64,000 nt of DNA, taken from Rachicladosporium sp. CCFEE 5018 (taxonomy: Eukaryota; Ascomycota; Dothideomycetes; Cladosporiales; Cladosporiaceae). How positions within the stretch are numbered: position 1 is the stretch's first letter; each line of letters opens with the position of its first letter. Of this stretch, positions 34,539-44,895 are shown in pieces. The notes below the pieces were generated by a model. It was not told the origin of the DNA. It was given only the letters and a program-made list of their open reading frames with translations, and did not search any database. Location of the stretch: positions 341,981 through 405,980 of the forward strand of contig KZ111162.1 in assembly GCA_002077045.2 (NCBI GenBank), read 5' to 3'. A program made the position numbers and the translations under genes.

Positions 34539-36422
34539 TCACAACGCATTCACAATAGCGCCCAGCTGCGCCTTATCATACTTAACATACTTCCCCTTCC
34601 CCTTGTCAATCTCATGATACCGCTCCCAGAACCTAGCATAGAGCGGCTCAACGAACTTCTGTACCTCGATACCAAGCTGCTTCCTGACCTCTCCCTCCAT
34701 CTTGAAAGCTTTGTGCTTCGCAATCAGTTCGTCAAAGATGAGATTGAAGCCCTTGAACTTTTCCTTGATGACGTCCTTATCCTTGTTTGACATGGACTTG
34801 AGCAATGCCGCGGAATCGATCGCCGCGCCTGTACTAGGCGGTCGAGGAGCCTTGGCCGTGTTCGTCACGTCTTGCATGAGCTTGAAAACCTCATTCCACC
34901 CGTCCATGTAGGAATTCTTGGCGTTCTTCTTGGCTGCGTCCAGTTTCGGTTGTGCAGCGTTGGCCAGCAAAGGCGCCAGCTCAGAGGATCGTATCATGCG
35001 CTCTACTATCGCGACATTGTTCGCCATGGAGACTCCCTGCAGGGACTTACCCTTGAGGAGACTCCGCGTACGGTTCTCAAGATTCGAGAGCAGAGTGTCG
35101 ATGGTGTCCATGCTGTAGTGCGCGAAAAGCTGTTGGCCGTCGGCGCCGACATCGAAGGACTTCAGAGTTGGGAGAGAGGAAGTGGAATTGGCGGTATTGG
35201 TGTTTGTCCAGCCGCCGTCGCCGAGACTGCGCATGATGCTCGTTAGGGGTGGAAGGTAGGAGGTCATGAGCTGGAGGCGTTGCATGACTTCGGAAGTGAG
35301 TGGGATTGCTGAGCCGTCGACTGGTAGAGCCATGGTCTGCTGGATCTTCGTACGTGTGTCGTTCAGTAAGGACGTGAGTGACGACTTCGCTGTCTCGCGA
35401 ATGGGCTTCATTGCATCGGATATCTCGTGCTTCAGCTCGCCAGTCTTGTCCTCAAGATGGAAAGACGTAGTGGATACGAGCTCCACAATCTCGTACGCAA
35501 GATAGCAGTCTGTGAGCATGTTCGCCTTGATGTGGTTGTCGAGGTCTCGTAAGGTGCCAGCGAATGTCTGCAAGGCGGCTGAGCACGTTGCAGCTAGTAT
35601 CGCACCCCATTCGTCTCGGCTGAAGATCTCACATATGCATGCATACTCGGCGGTGAACATGCCCTGTATACCAGCGCAGTACGTGCCAATGCCATTGCTA
35701 CCTGGCTTGTAGATGGCGTCTGCATTAACCTTCCTCGCGGTCGACAGCGATGCTGCCGAGAGATTCTGCAGCGATAGCTGAATGTATTGACCCCTCTCCT
35801 GTGCGTATACTTTGGCCGACGGAGACAGCTCACCGTTGGGAGCCGCGTGAGCATTCGAGATGTGTGTGTTGATCGTCCTGAGCTCCGCAGACTTGTTCGT
35901 CGATATCATAGGGAACTCAGCTCCCCTCATGATCTGCTGCAGTGGCTCGATGGGCTGCGAGTCTTGCCTGACGATGTCCCGAAACACCTCCTGCAAGTTC
36001 TGTGACCCGACTTGCAGTAGTCCGCCGAGCTCATTGACAGCCTTCTGATTCGATCGCATACCCGAAGACTTCATAGCCTTCAATGCACGGTTCGTCCGAT
36101 CAATGCTGGCAATGTACTGTCCCAAGCCGACTCTGTCCGGTCGCTCCCGCAAGATCTGCTCCTCCTTGTTGCGCATATCCAGTGGCTGCCGCACTTTCTC
36201 GATCGCCTCCATGATCCGATCGACATTGGTGTTCGTCGTCTGAAGTCGTTGCGTGTTGCCGTAGATGGGACCAATTGCTTCCTGCACCGTCCGCCCGCTG
36301 ACGTCTAGTCGCGACATCGATGTCTGGATCTTCTTCGTCAAGGACTTCATCTTCTCAAGGTTGGCGTAGAGGACCTCCACCTCTGCGGATTCCTCCGCGA
36401 AGGCGGCCTGTCGTGCCACCAT
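34539..36422 (-). CDS. EXO70: Exocyst complex component Exo70
   Basis: A single exon encodes 627 residues. The N terminus (AEESAEVEVLYANLEKMKSLTKKIQTSM) is the coiled-coil region of Exo70; conserved downstream segments include GLGQYIASIDRTNRAL, IYGNTQRLQ, and the C-terminal domain with FNLIFDELIAKHKAFKMEG and LYARFWERYHEIDKGKGKYVKY. The terminal region is basic, consistent with Exo70 binding to PI(4,5)P2 in the plasma membrane. It is the exocyst subunit that marks exocytosis sites. ATG at 36422 has context CACCATG-like on the minus strand (GTGGCACG follows the start MVARQ). Divergent from the malate dehydrogenase gene, 506 bp apart. Confidence 0.95.
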   Translation of the reverse strand: MVARQAAFAEESAEVEVLYANLEKMKSLTKKIQTSMSRLDVSGRTVQEAIGPIYGNTQRLQTTNTNVDRIMEAIEKVRQPLDMRNKEEQILRERPDRVGLGQYIASIDRTNRALKAMKSSGMRSNQKAVNELGGLLQVGSQNLQEVFRDIVRQDSQPIEPLQQIMRGAEFPMISTNKSAELRTINTHISNAHAAPNGELSPSAKVYAQERGQYIQLSLQNLSAASLSTARKVNADAIYKPGSNGIGTYCAGIQGMFTAEYACICEIFSRDEWGAILAATCSAALQTFAGTLRDLDNHIKANMLTDCYLAYEIVELVSTTSFHLEDKTGELKHEISDAMKPIRETAKSSLTSLLNDTRTKIQQTMALPVDGSAIPLTSEVMQRLQLMTSYLPPLTSIMRSLGDGGWTNTNTANSTSSLPTLKSFDVGADGQQLFAHYSMDTIDTLLSNLENRTRSLLKGKSLQGVSMANNVAIVERMIRSSELAPLLANAAQPKLDAAKKNAKNSYMDGWNEVFKLMQDVTNTAKAPRPPSTGAAIDSAALLKSMSNKDKDVIKEKFKGFNLIFDELIAKHKAFKMEGEVRKQLGIEVQKFVEPLYARFWERYHEIDKGKGKYVKYDKAQLGAIVNAL

Positions 36423-36928
36423 CTTCGCTCACGTTATGTTCTTCTCGTCTGAAGCATTATGTGCTCGGTGAGCTTTTCGCCCCCTGTGATCCGCACTTTC
36501 TCTCCAAAGCTCTAGAACGACCACTGCTCGTATGCGCCCAGGTGCGAAAGTGGACCTTCAAGCTACTACGTTCGTGAGAAAGTGGACCAGCAAGTCCAAC
36601 GGACAGTCTTCGCCCTCCCCTAAGCACGCATGATACGAACTTATTACTCTGGGTGGTATTATGGTAGCATGAAACAGATGAAACTTATCGAGGAAGAGGG
36701 TACATGTATGTGCCATACCTAGTTCAGAGCATTGGCTCTATGTAGTCAGCATTGTGCGGCTCTGCGGAAGTCGGCACAGATCTCCCCGTTGGCAGGGGTC
36801 ATTCGGAAGTTCCTCTGGAGCGGAGATGGGCCAACGGGAGAGACATCGAACATTTGCGACACTCTCTGCATTGCATCTGCACCATTGGACTACACAAACT
36901 GCGTCAACCCCTCCCAAATAAAATCAAC
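36423..36928. other. Divergent promoter region, Exo70 and malate dehydrogenase
   Basis: No gene inside. The plus-strand side from 36840 onward is probably malate dehydrogenase leader. Confidence 0.5.
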
Positions 36929-38600
36929 ATGCTCGCACGTCAAGCGTCAAAGTCAGTGTTCGGTGCAGTCTCGAGGAGAGCTTTCTCCGCCTCGGCAAGC
37001 CATGTAAGCTATCAATTGAATAAGATGGGATTGAGGCATTGGGTCATGGCACTGATGATGATCGCATTATAGGCCACCAAGGTTGCAGTCCTAGGTGCCG
37101 GCGGTGGTATCGGCCAGCCGTTGTCGCTCCTGCTGAAGCTCAACCCCCGAGTCACCGAGCTCTCGCTCTTCGATATCCGAGGCGCACCAGGTGTCGCCGC
37201 TGATGTGTCGCACGTCAATACCAAGAGCACCGTGAGTCGAAGTCTATGAAACGAGGAAGGAACAGGCGCTGACAAAGTGACCAGGTCACTGGCTACGAGC
37301 CCGAGAAGAATGGCGGCATCGAGGCTGCCCTCAAGGGCGCGGAGATCGTCCTCATTCCCGCTGGCGTGCCCCGAAAGCCAGGCATGACCCGTGATGGTGC
37401 GTACCCCCATGTATCTATTGAATGAGCTCAGGCTAACAAGCTACGCAGATCTCTTCAACACCAACGCCTCGATCGTCCGCGACCTAGCCAAGTCCTGCGC
37501 CGACATCTGCCCCGACGCCGCCATCCTCGTCATCGCCAACCCAGTCAACAGCACCGTGCCCATCACCGCCGAGGTCTTCAAGAGCAAGGGCGTCTACAAC
37601 CCCAAGAAGCTCTTCGGCGTGACTACCCTCGACGTCGTCCGCGCATCCCGCTTCATCTCCCAGCTCAAGAGCACCGACCCAGCGAACGAGAACATCGTCG
37701 TCATTGGAGGCCACTCCGGTGAGACCATCGTCCCTCTGCTCAGCCAGTCAGGCCACAGCCTCGAGGGCCAGGAGCTCGCGGACTACATCAAGCGTGNNNN
37801 NNNNNNNNNNNNNNNNNNNNNNNNNNNNNNNNNNNNNNNNNNNNNNNNNNNNNNNNNNNNNNNNNNNNNNNNNNNNNNNNNNNNNNNNNNNNNNNNGGCT
37901 AACAAGCTACGCAGATCTCTTCAACACCAACGCCTCGATCGTCCGCGACCTAGCCAAGTCCTGCGCCGACATCTGCCCCGACGCCGCCATCCTCGTTATC
38001 GCCAACCCAGTCAACAGCACCGTGCCCATCACCGCCGAGGTCTTCAAGAGCAAGGGCGTCTACAACCCCAAGAAGCTCTTCGGCGTGACTACCCTCGACG
38101 TCGTCCGCGCATCCCGCTTCATCTCCCAGCTCAAGAGCACCGACCCAGCGAACGAGAACATTGTCGTCATTGGAGGCCACTCCGGTGAGACCATCGTCCC
38201 TCTGCTCAGCCAGTCAGGCCACAGCCTCGAGGGCCAGGAGCTCGCGGACTACATCAAGCGTGTGCAGTTTGGTGGTGATGAGGTTGTGCAGGCCAAGGGT
38301 GGCGCTGGCTCGGCCACGCTCTCCATGGCCATGGCTGGTGCGCGCTTTGCTGAGTCGCTGCTTAAGGCTGCTCAGGGCGAGAAGGGCGTCATCGAGCCCG
38401 CATACGTCGAGAGCCCGCTGTTCAAGGACCAGGGCGTGACTTACTTCTCCACCAACGTCGAGCTTGGTCCCAATGGTGTTGAGAAGATCCACCCGATCGG
38501 CAAGGTTACCGAGGGCGAGCAAAAGCTCATTGATGTTGCTGTTGGACAGCTCAAGGGCAACATCGAGAAGGGTGTTAAGTTCGTCAAGGAGAACCCGTAG
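36929..38600 (+). CDS. Mitochondrial malate dehydrogenase, interrupted by an assembly gap
   Basis: Exons 36929-37003, 37073-37231 and 37285-37396 encode a basic Ser/Ala/Arg-rich presequence (MLARQASKSVFGAVSRRAF) and the NAD-binding start VAVLGAGGGIGQPLSLLLK, then GVPRKPGMTRD with the mobile-loop arginines. Exon 4 is present twice: 37449-37796, followed by 100 N, then 37915-38600. Using only the second copy gives an uninterrupted 343-residue protein, the normal length, with catalytic GGHSGETIVPL and the typical VEKIHPIGKV C-terminal section. The enzyme interconverts malate and oxaloacetate in the TCA cycle. The duplicated stretch and the gap are treated as an assembly artefact, not a real gene rearrangement. 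Confidence 0.92.
37431..37796 (+). repeat. 366-bp contig-end duplicate, copy 1
   Basis: It covers the last 18 nt of intron 3 and the first part of exon 4 of malate dehydrogenase. It matches 37897-38262 except at 37531 (C versus T) and 37696 (C versus T). Confidence 0.95.
37797..37896. other. Assembly gap of 100 N
   Basis: Exactly 100 N, a placeholder size, between two nearly identical 366-bp flanks. Confidence 0.99.
37897..38262 (+). repeat. 366-bp contig-end duplicate, copy 2
   Basis: Second copy; reads directly into the rest of exon 4. Both differences from copy 1 fall at third codon positions and are silent (Val and Ile). Confidence 0.95.
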
Positions 38601-39295
38601 GTGCATGTAGGCAGTTACGCAGCGTAGAATGGACGGTTACAGAGGAGTACAAGGAGCGGTAGAGTGTGTCGATAGAGCTTCTGTAATGCATGTAGATTTA
38701 CTAAAGCGACGCACCACAGCCCGTCACGTGGCGCCGTCTGAACGTCGTATTCGAGGATGAAGACGCAGGCTATCTCGCCGCTTGCTTTTGGAAAGTTACT
38801 ACTGCTGGAAGCTTGTTGACACTCCAACGCCAGTGTATTTACACGCCTCCTCGAGCGGAGCACTCTCGCGCGGGCGTCGATTAGACCCCATGTTGTACAC
38901 AGACCGAGTATTAGGCGTGGACTGACCACCGGGGGACAACAGGTGTTCAGGCTACCACATGGCACGGTGCGCGTCTGGAAGGTTAGAAGTGAACTAAATG
39001 AGTTCTAGGCGCTCAGGAAGTCGTCGTGCCGATGGTGAGTTCCACATCATCTTACAGTGGTCGTCGTCTCGTCAACTTTGCGTGGGTACTACACACATCT
39101 GGTATTCCCGGTAAACCTATCGTACAGCAAGCAAAGGTCAGCATGACTTGGCAGCCACGCAACATGCACGTGTCTTAAGTACTGAATACTTTCGGTCTAT
39201 TCCTCTGGATCAAGTACAAAGGCAGCAAGCCGCCAGTAACAACCATCGTACACTTTGCCGCTAGCATTGGTGGAGCCGTGCCTGCTTTCCCTGGA
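38601..39295. other. Intergenic, no gene seen
   Basis: Malate dehydrogenase 3' flank and upstream region of the orphan protein gene. Nothing recognised. Confidence 0.5.
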
Positions 39296-40306
39296 ATGCC
39301 TGTCCTTCAAGGGCGTGAGGATCCAATTGCACCACTTGGCCCGCCGTCGTACACTACGGGCGATCAAGACAAGCTCCTGGCTCGACTGAGCTCAACAATG
39401 GCCAAAGAGCGGAGCGTGCCTGCCTCGGCCGACGCCGCAGCAGAAGTCGAACGCCTCCGGAACTTCCTCCTCTTCTGCATATGCATCGATTACCGCTGTA
39501 AGCATAATCTTGCGTTTTCTACTACGGACAAGCAGCACTTCATCGAGATGAGCCAAGCTCTGGACATATTGCCAAGCTCCAACACCAAGATGAGCTACCT
39601 CGATCGCGAGGAGATGGCACCCTACTTCTGGTTGTTTCTTCACGAGCCGTGCGCAGCGCTTAACGTGTCAGTCGAATGTGCTGCGTATGCAGTCAGCCGT
39701 TTCGCCAAGCATCAGAGTATCTTCGGCCTGTTCAAAGGCAGCAACCACGGCGTCCTGCACAGTCAAGGCCTGCAGGCTTTAGCGCAGGAGCTTTGGGTGG
39801 ACCGCAACATTTCACTACCTCGTGTATGCCCGAACGCCGCGATGGCTGCGCGAATTCAAGTGCAGATCTCAACCTTTGCAAGACTACACTTCGACCGGAT
39901 CGATGGAGGCACGGAGATGCTTATTGAAGCACGAGACTTTGCGCACATATCGAGCACTGACTACGCCCCTTCCGAGCGCGGCACAGCGTATGACAGAGAT
40001 CGCCAGGCAACACTTACTATCGTCGAGCGAGGGCAAGCGATGTCCAGCATTATTCGCCAGCAAGCACGCGTTCGACTGGGCAGTCTGCAAAGGCGTCCAG
40101 ATGTGTTCCCGGCTTCGAAATTGAAATCGCAGCAGTTCCAGCAGCAGCTTGGCAGAGCCCATTGGAATGACCGCAAGTACACTCTCGATGTTGAGAATAC
40201 ATTGTCAAGTGATCGTATGTCTCCATGGAGGTGGTGGCCTTCGCGAGGCTTTCACCTCCCGGGTTTGTTCGAGCGTCGGCCGTTGCAGCACCAGTGCGAT
40301 GTATAG
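39296..40306 (+). CDS. Orphan protein of unknown function
   Basis: The frame is long (336 codons from the first ATG at 39296; an alternative start is MAKERS at 39398) and has coding-like composition. I do not recognise a family. It is soluble, moderately helical, with a Cys-containing hydrophobic segment (LRNFLLFCICIDYRC) and a Leu/Gln-rich centre. The 3' end is uncertain: after SSD a strong donor GTATGT occurs at 40215 and CTGACTTAG ends at 40317. Splicing there replaces the last 30 residues by PFMNGSLVYWERLR and a stop at 40359-40361. Either end is possible. It sits between malate dehydrogenase and carnitine acetyltransferase on the same strand, with no evident functional link. Confidence 0.5.
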   Translation: MPVLQGREDPIAPLGPPSYTTGDQDKLLARLSSTMAKERSVPASADAAAEVERLRNFLLFCICIDYRCKHNLAFSTTDKQHFIEMSQALDILPSSNTKMSYLDREEMAPYFWLFLHEPCAALNVSVECAAYAVSRFAKHQSIFGLFKGSNHGVLHSQGLQALAQELWVDRNISLPRVCPNAAMAARIQVQISTFARLHFDRIDGGTEMLIEARDFAHISSTDYAPSERGTAYDRDRQATLTIVERGQAMSSIIRQQARVRLGSLQRRPDVFPASKLKSQQFQQQLGRAHWNDRKYTLDVENTLSSDRMSPWRWWPSRGFHLPGLFERRPLQHQCDV

Positions 40307-40806
40307 TCCTGACTTAGCGTTCATGAATGGCTCATTAGTCTATTGGGAAAGATTGAGGTAGATTGGAATTCTTTGTGCGTTCTGGGGAAACATGTAGACG
40401 CTCCATTAAAATGCCACACGATTGCCAGTACGTGCGTACGAGGGATCCTCATCAGCCTAGCCTCACTGATGCTTTGCACAAGGTGTCTGGAATATTTGTT
40501 CCGCGCATTTCGGGCCCGACATCACCGTGCGCATGACTATGTCGCCAGTATGAACATCCACGATGTCGCCGGTACCCCAATGTCAATGCCAAGACCACTC
40601 ATATCGTTGGTCGTCGGTCGTCGGATGGCCTGACCTCATGCCGAGGTCTAAGGTTCCACCGGGAGATTAACGGCAACGTGTGGCAGAATAAGAAAGGCCT
40701 CCTTGGACGCGTGCTGAAGACATATAGCATACAACAAAAGCACATTACACTCCTTTGAAACCTCTTCTTTCACTTGTCTAGCGTTTTCGCCCCTCGCATT
40801 GCGCCC
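40307..40806. other. Upstream region of carnitine acetyltransferase
   Basis: No gene except a possible short terminal exon of the preceding orphan gene (40318-40361). Confidence 0.45.
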
Positions 40807-42942
40807 ATGTACGGCGCCATAGCCGCGTCGAAGAGAGCTCTTCTCCCACTCAGCCGAGGATCTTTCGCTGCAGCTGCTAGAGTGAGTTTCCCTTGCGTGC
40901 AGGCGGAAGAGCTATATAGCTGGACTAGTCTGCCGGTGTTTGGTTCCGAACGCTGATCGACTTTGGTACAGGCGACTACGTTCAGGATGGCGCCGCAGCA
41001 GAAGCGCAAGCAAAGTGGATTACCGGAAGGTACGTCTGGCACGTGATAGGAGTGAATGGAGTTGGCAGGCGCTGATCTTAAGACGAGCAGGGTACAAAGA
41101 GGATGCCTCGAAAGGTGCTATGCTGCGGTTCGAAGACTCGCTGCCCCGATTACCTGTGCCTACTCTCGAGGAGACTGCCAAGCGATATTTGAAGTCCGTC
41201 CACGCCCTCACGAGCGACACCGAATACCAACGAACGAAGAAAGCCGTGAATGAGTTCATATCGCCCAATGGAGTGGGAGCAACATTACAAAGGCGACTAC
41301 AAGCACGCCGCGAAGACCCGAAGCACAAGAACTGGATCTACGAGTGGTGGAACGACACAGCGTACCTCACATACCGCGATCCTGTGGTTCCTTACGTATC
41401 ATACTTCTATAGCCACCGCGATGACCGAAAACGAAGGGACCCGGTCAAGCGGGCTGCTGCGATCTCGACTGCGGTGTTGGACTTCGCGAAGCAGGTGAAT
41501 GAGGGCACACTCGAGCCTGAGCTGATGAGGAAAATGCCGATGGCTATGGAGCAATGTCAGTGGCTGTTCAACTGCTGTCGACTGCCGCTGAAGCCTGCGG
41601 ATGCGCCAATCAAGTACGACTACACGAAGCATGAGCACATTCTGGTCATTCGGAAGAACTCATTTTACAAGCTGCCTTACGTCGTCAATGGCAAGCAGTT
41701 GAACACGACGGAGCTGGAGGAGCAGTTCAGAAGGATCTACAAGGCAGCGGAGAAGGGCCCTGCAGTGGGTACTATGACTGCAGAGAACCGCGACACATGG
41801 ACCGACATGCGGGAGCGCCTCATCAGCAGCAACCCTAGCAATGAGGCAGCACTGGAGGCTATACAAGCTGCATCATTCGTAGTCTGCCTCGACGATGCAG
41901 CGCCCGTCACCCTCACAGAACGCGCTCACCAATACTGGCACGGCGACGGCTCCAACCGCTGGTTCGACAAACCTCTCCAATTCATCATCAACGAGAACGG
42001 CACCTCCGGCTTCATGGGCGAGCACAGCATGATGGACGGCACGCCCACGCACCGCTTGAACGACTACGTGAACATGGTGATCTTCAACAACAAACTCGAC
42101 TTCGACAACCCAGAACTCCGCTCTGAGCTCCCACCGCCAACACCGATTCGCTTCCACCTCAGCAAGGAAAATGTAGCAGATATCGCCACAGCAATAGCGT
42201 TCCACACGAAACAAATCGCACAGCACGAACTCCGCGTAGAAGCTTACCAGGGCTACGGCAAGGGCATGATGAAGAAATTCAAGTGCTCGCCCGACGCATA
42301 CGTGCAGATGATCATACAGCTCGCGTACTACAAGTTCTACGGCAAAAACCGCCCTACCTATGAATCCGCTGCTACGCGGAAGTTCCAACAGGGTCGCACG
42401 GAAACCTGCCGAAGCGTGTCTGACGAGAGCGTGGCGTTCTGCACAGCTATGCAGAGCCCTTCAGCATCGCCCGAGGAGTGCAGGGGAAAGTTCTTGAAGG
42501 CTGTTGCGGCGCACGTGGAGTATATCAGCGCTGCTGGTGATGGCAAGGGCGTTGACAGGCATCTGTTCGGACTGAAGAAATTGCTGAAGGAAGGCGAGGA
42601 GCTGCCGGAGATTTTCAAAGATGCGAGCTATGCTTACTCGAGCACGTGGTTTATTAGCTCGAGTCAGTTGAGCTCGGAGTATTACAACGGGTATGGGTGG
42701 AGTCAGGTCGTTGACGACGGGTGGGGGTGAGTCGTTCCTCCCCTGCGTGAAATGTGTGGGGAGAGAGCAATCTTGCTGACTGCCTTCACAGAATTGCCTA
42801 TATGATCAACGAGAACAGTGTGCAGTTCAATATTGTGAGCAAGCATCTCGGGTGCGAGAGGATGGCCTTCTATCTCAATGAGGCGGCTGGGGACATCCGG
42901 GATATCATGATGGCGACTGTCGAGAACAAGCCGAAGTTGTGA
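40807..42942 (+). CDS. CAT2: Carnitine O-acetyltransferase
   Basis: Four exons: 40807-40881, 40972-41029, 41091-42726, 42792-42942; 639 residues. The enzyme moves acetyl groups between CoA and carnitine so they can cross organelle membranes. Exon 1 alone encodes a Ala/Ser/Arg-rich mitochondrial presequence (MYGAIAASKRALLPLSRG). Exon 2 contains an internal Met (MAPQQKRKQSG) just before the mature domain. Family motifs: LPRLPVPTLEETAKRYL, YVSYFYSHRDD, catalytic His in GEHSMMDGTP, the substrate segment FGKGxMKKFKCSPDAY (seen as YGKGMMKKFKCSPDAYVQ), and STS-like SSTWFISSSQLSS. The C terminus ends PKL, a variant of the peroxisomal PTS1 signal. Both targeting signals on one gene fit the dual localisation known for fungal enzymes. 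Confidence 0.95.
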
Positions 42943-43369
42943 TCGGAAAAGAACTGCTTTTTCGAGTAGGGCGTGGCGGTTGAAGATGACTGCGAAACGA
43001 TGATCGTTGTAACACTGTATAGTATCGACTTGCATAGGACAGCGCCTGGAGCCAAATTCGTGGTCTACGAGCTAGCTTTCGTGAGAATCTACGAAGTACC
43101 TTTCGGTGTGGAATGCCTTATGGTTGTGAGTCTGGCAGATTACTTAGGGATATAGTGCTCATACATCCAGCATCGTGTCTCTGTTCTTGTTCCTGTTATC
43201 AGCGAGTCCTCAATCCACATTGCTTTGTATTCTACAAACTAGTCTCATTCCACACGTTGTTTCACAGTGGGAGGCAGGAGTCAATCGCCCGACCTAATCT
43301 CTGAAGGACGTCGAAGCCAATCCGTTGGTGTTTTGCAAAGCTCGTTTGGATATGTACTAGTGTAGCAAC
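42943..43369. other. Intergenic between carnitine acetyltransferase and proline iminopeptidase
   Basis: No gene recognised. Confidence 0.5.
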
Positions 43370-44708
43370 ATGGCTCCCACAACCGGGCATGACCACGGCA
43401 ATCCAAACAACAATGGCTTCCTCAAGGTCAGCGATCTGCACACGCTCTACTACGAAGAATACGGCAATCCCAATGGCAAGCCCGTCGTCTTTCTCCACGG
43501 CGGTCCTGGCGGCGGTGCGGTAGCCAAGGCCAATACCTCTTTCTTCGACCCTGCTGTTTATCGAGTGGTGCTGTTTGATCAGCGGGGAGCGGGAAGGTCT
43601 CGGCCGGTGGCGGAGTTGAGGGACAATACGACGCAGCTTTTGATCGAGGATGTGGAGAAGTTGAGGCAGAGAATTGGAGTGAAGAAGTGGGCGATGGTGT
43701 TTGGTGGTTGTAAGTGTTTCATTTCTACTTCGTCTCTCGGGTGAACGGAAGGGCGTTCATGGTCTCATCGATGTACGCGTAGTAGCGAAGTTGAGGATCG
43801 ATGTTCGTGAGAAGCCCGTGGTGTTGTGCGATGGAGATGCGAGATTCAGCCTCTCATGGATGTTGCTGTCGTGCATCACTCTCACGGGTGCGATGACAGC
43901 AGCAGTAGGCTGGAATCAAGAATTTCGAGAAGGAGATAATCCTGCACGAAGGCCATTCACTGACTTTGAACAGCATGGGGATCAACGCTCGCTCTCGCCT
44001 ATGCTCAGGCACATCCCGAAGCAGTGGGCTCTCTCGTTCTCCGTGGCATTTTCCTTTGTTCGCAAGAGGAGCTCGATACGTTCTATCGTGGTACTAGCTC
44101 GCAGACATTCTATCCTGAGTACTATGAGGAGTGGCTTAATTATCTACCCGAGCAGGATCGGGGTGATCCGCTAGCTGGATACTACAAGGCTTTGACCTCA
44201 GAGGATCGGCAGACGAGAGTCGAGGCTGGAAGAGCATTCAATAAGCTGGAGCTGATGTTGAGTCAGACGATCGCTCCGGAGGATGTACTAGCGAAGCTGA
44301 GCAATGATGAATGGGTACTCTCGCATGGCAGGATCGAGACGCATTACTTTGTGAACGGGGCTTTTCTCAAGGAGGGTCAGCTCTTAGCCGAAGAAAATGT
44401 GCAGAAGATCAGACATATACCGAGTGCGTCCATGCTGCTCAGAGTAGTGATCCTGTGCTAACGAGTGATAGCGACGATCGTCCAGGGTAGGTTGGATCTG
44501 GTATGCGTACCCAAGGTAGCGTGGGCACTACACAAGGCACTCCCTCAATCTGAACTTCATTTTGTTGCTGGTGCTGGGCATAGTGCAATGGTTAGCGAGC
44601 CCATGCAGAGCACCGAGAGCGGAGCTAACAAGTCATTGTCAGGAACCTGCTACGAAGGCGAAGCTGATCGAGGTCTGCGACAAGTACGGAGAGCTGAACC
44701 TCGTGTGA
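43370..44708 (+). CDS. Proline iminopeptidase-like alpha/beta hydrolase (S33)
   Basis: Exons 43370-43709, 43974-44423, 44472-44590 and 44643-44708 encode 324 residues. The enzyme class removes N-terminal proline from peptides. Motifs: oxyanion loop HGGPGGG (residues 43-49), DQRGAGRS, nucleophile elbow GGSWGSTLALAYAQ, restored across the first intron (GGT GGT T|CA TGG), IVQGRLDLVC with the acidic residue, and catalytic His in GAGHSA. The first intron is unusually long, 264 nt, while introns 2 and 3 are 48 and 52 nt with CTAAC branch points. N terminus HDHGNPNN... is variable. Cytosolic location is likely since no signal peptide is seen. Confidence 0.9.
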
Positions 44709-44895
44709 GGCAGGGTGAATTCGAGTTGAAGCTGTATCAACTCTCTGCACCTGCTCAGTGCTGATGCTGTTAACGTACACCATATGCCCAATACAACACC
44801 AACATCACTCCTATCTCTGGTATCGAACTCCGAATCCTCCGTCGCCATGTCTCACTCTCCATCGCCGAAGATTTCCCTATTCTCAAGTTTCCCAT

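Noticed and set aside
37431..38262. True tandem duplication inside malate dehydrogenase
   Set aside because: The two copies flank a 100-N placeholder and end exactly at it, as overlapping contig ends would; one copy gives a normal-length enzyme.
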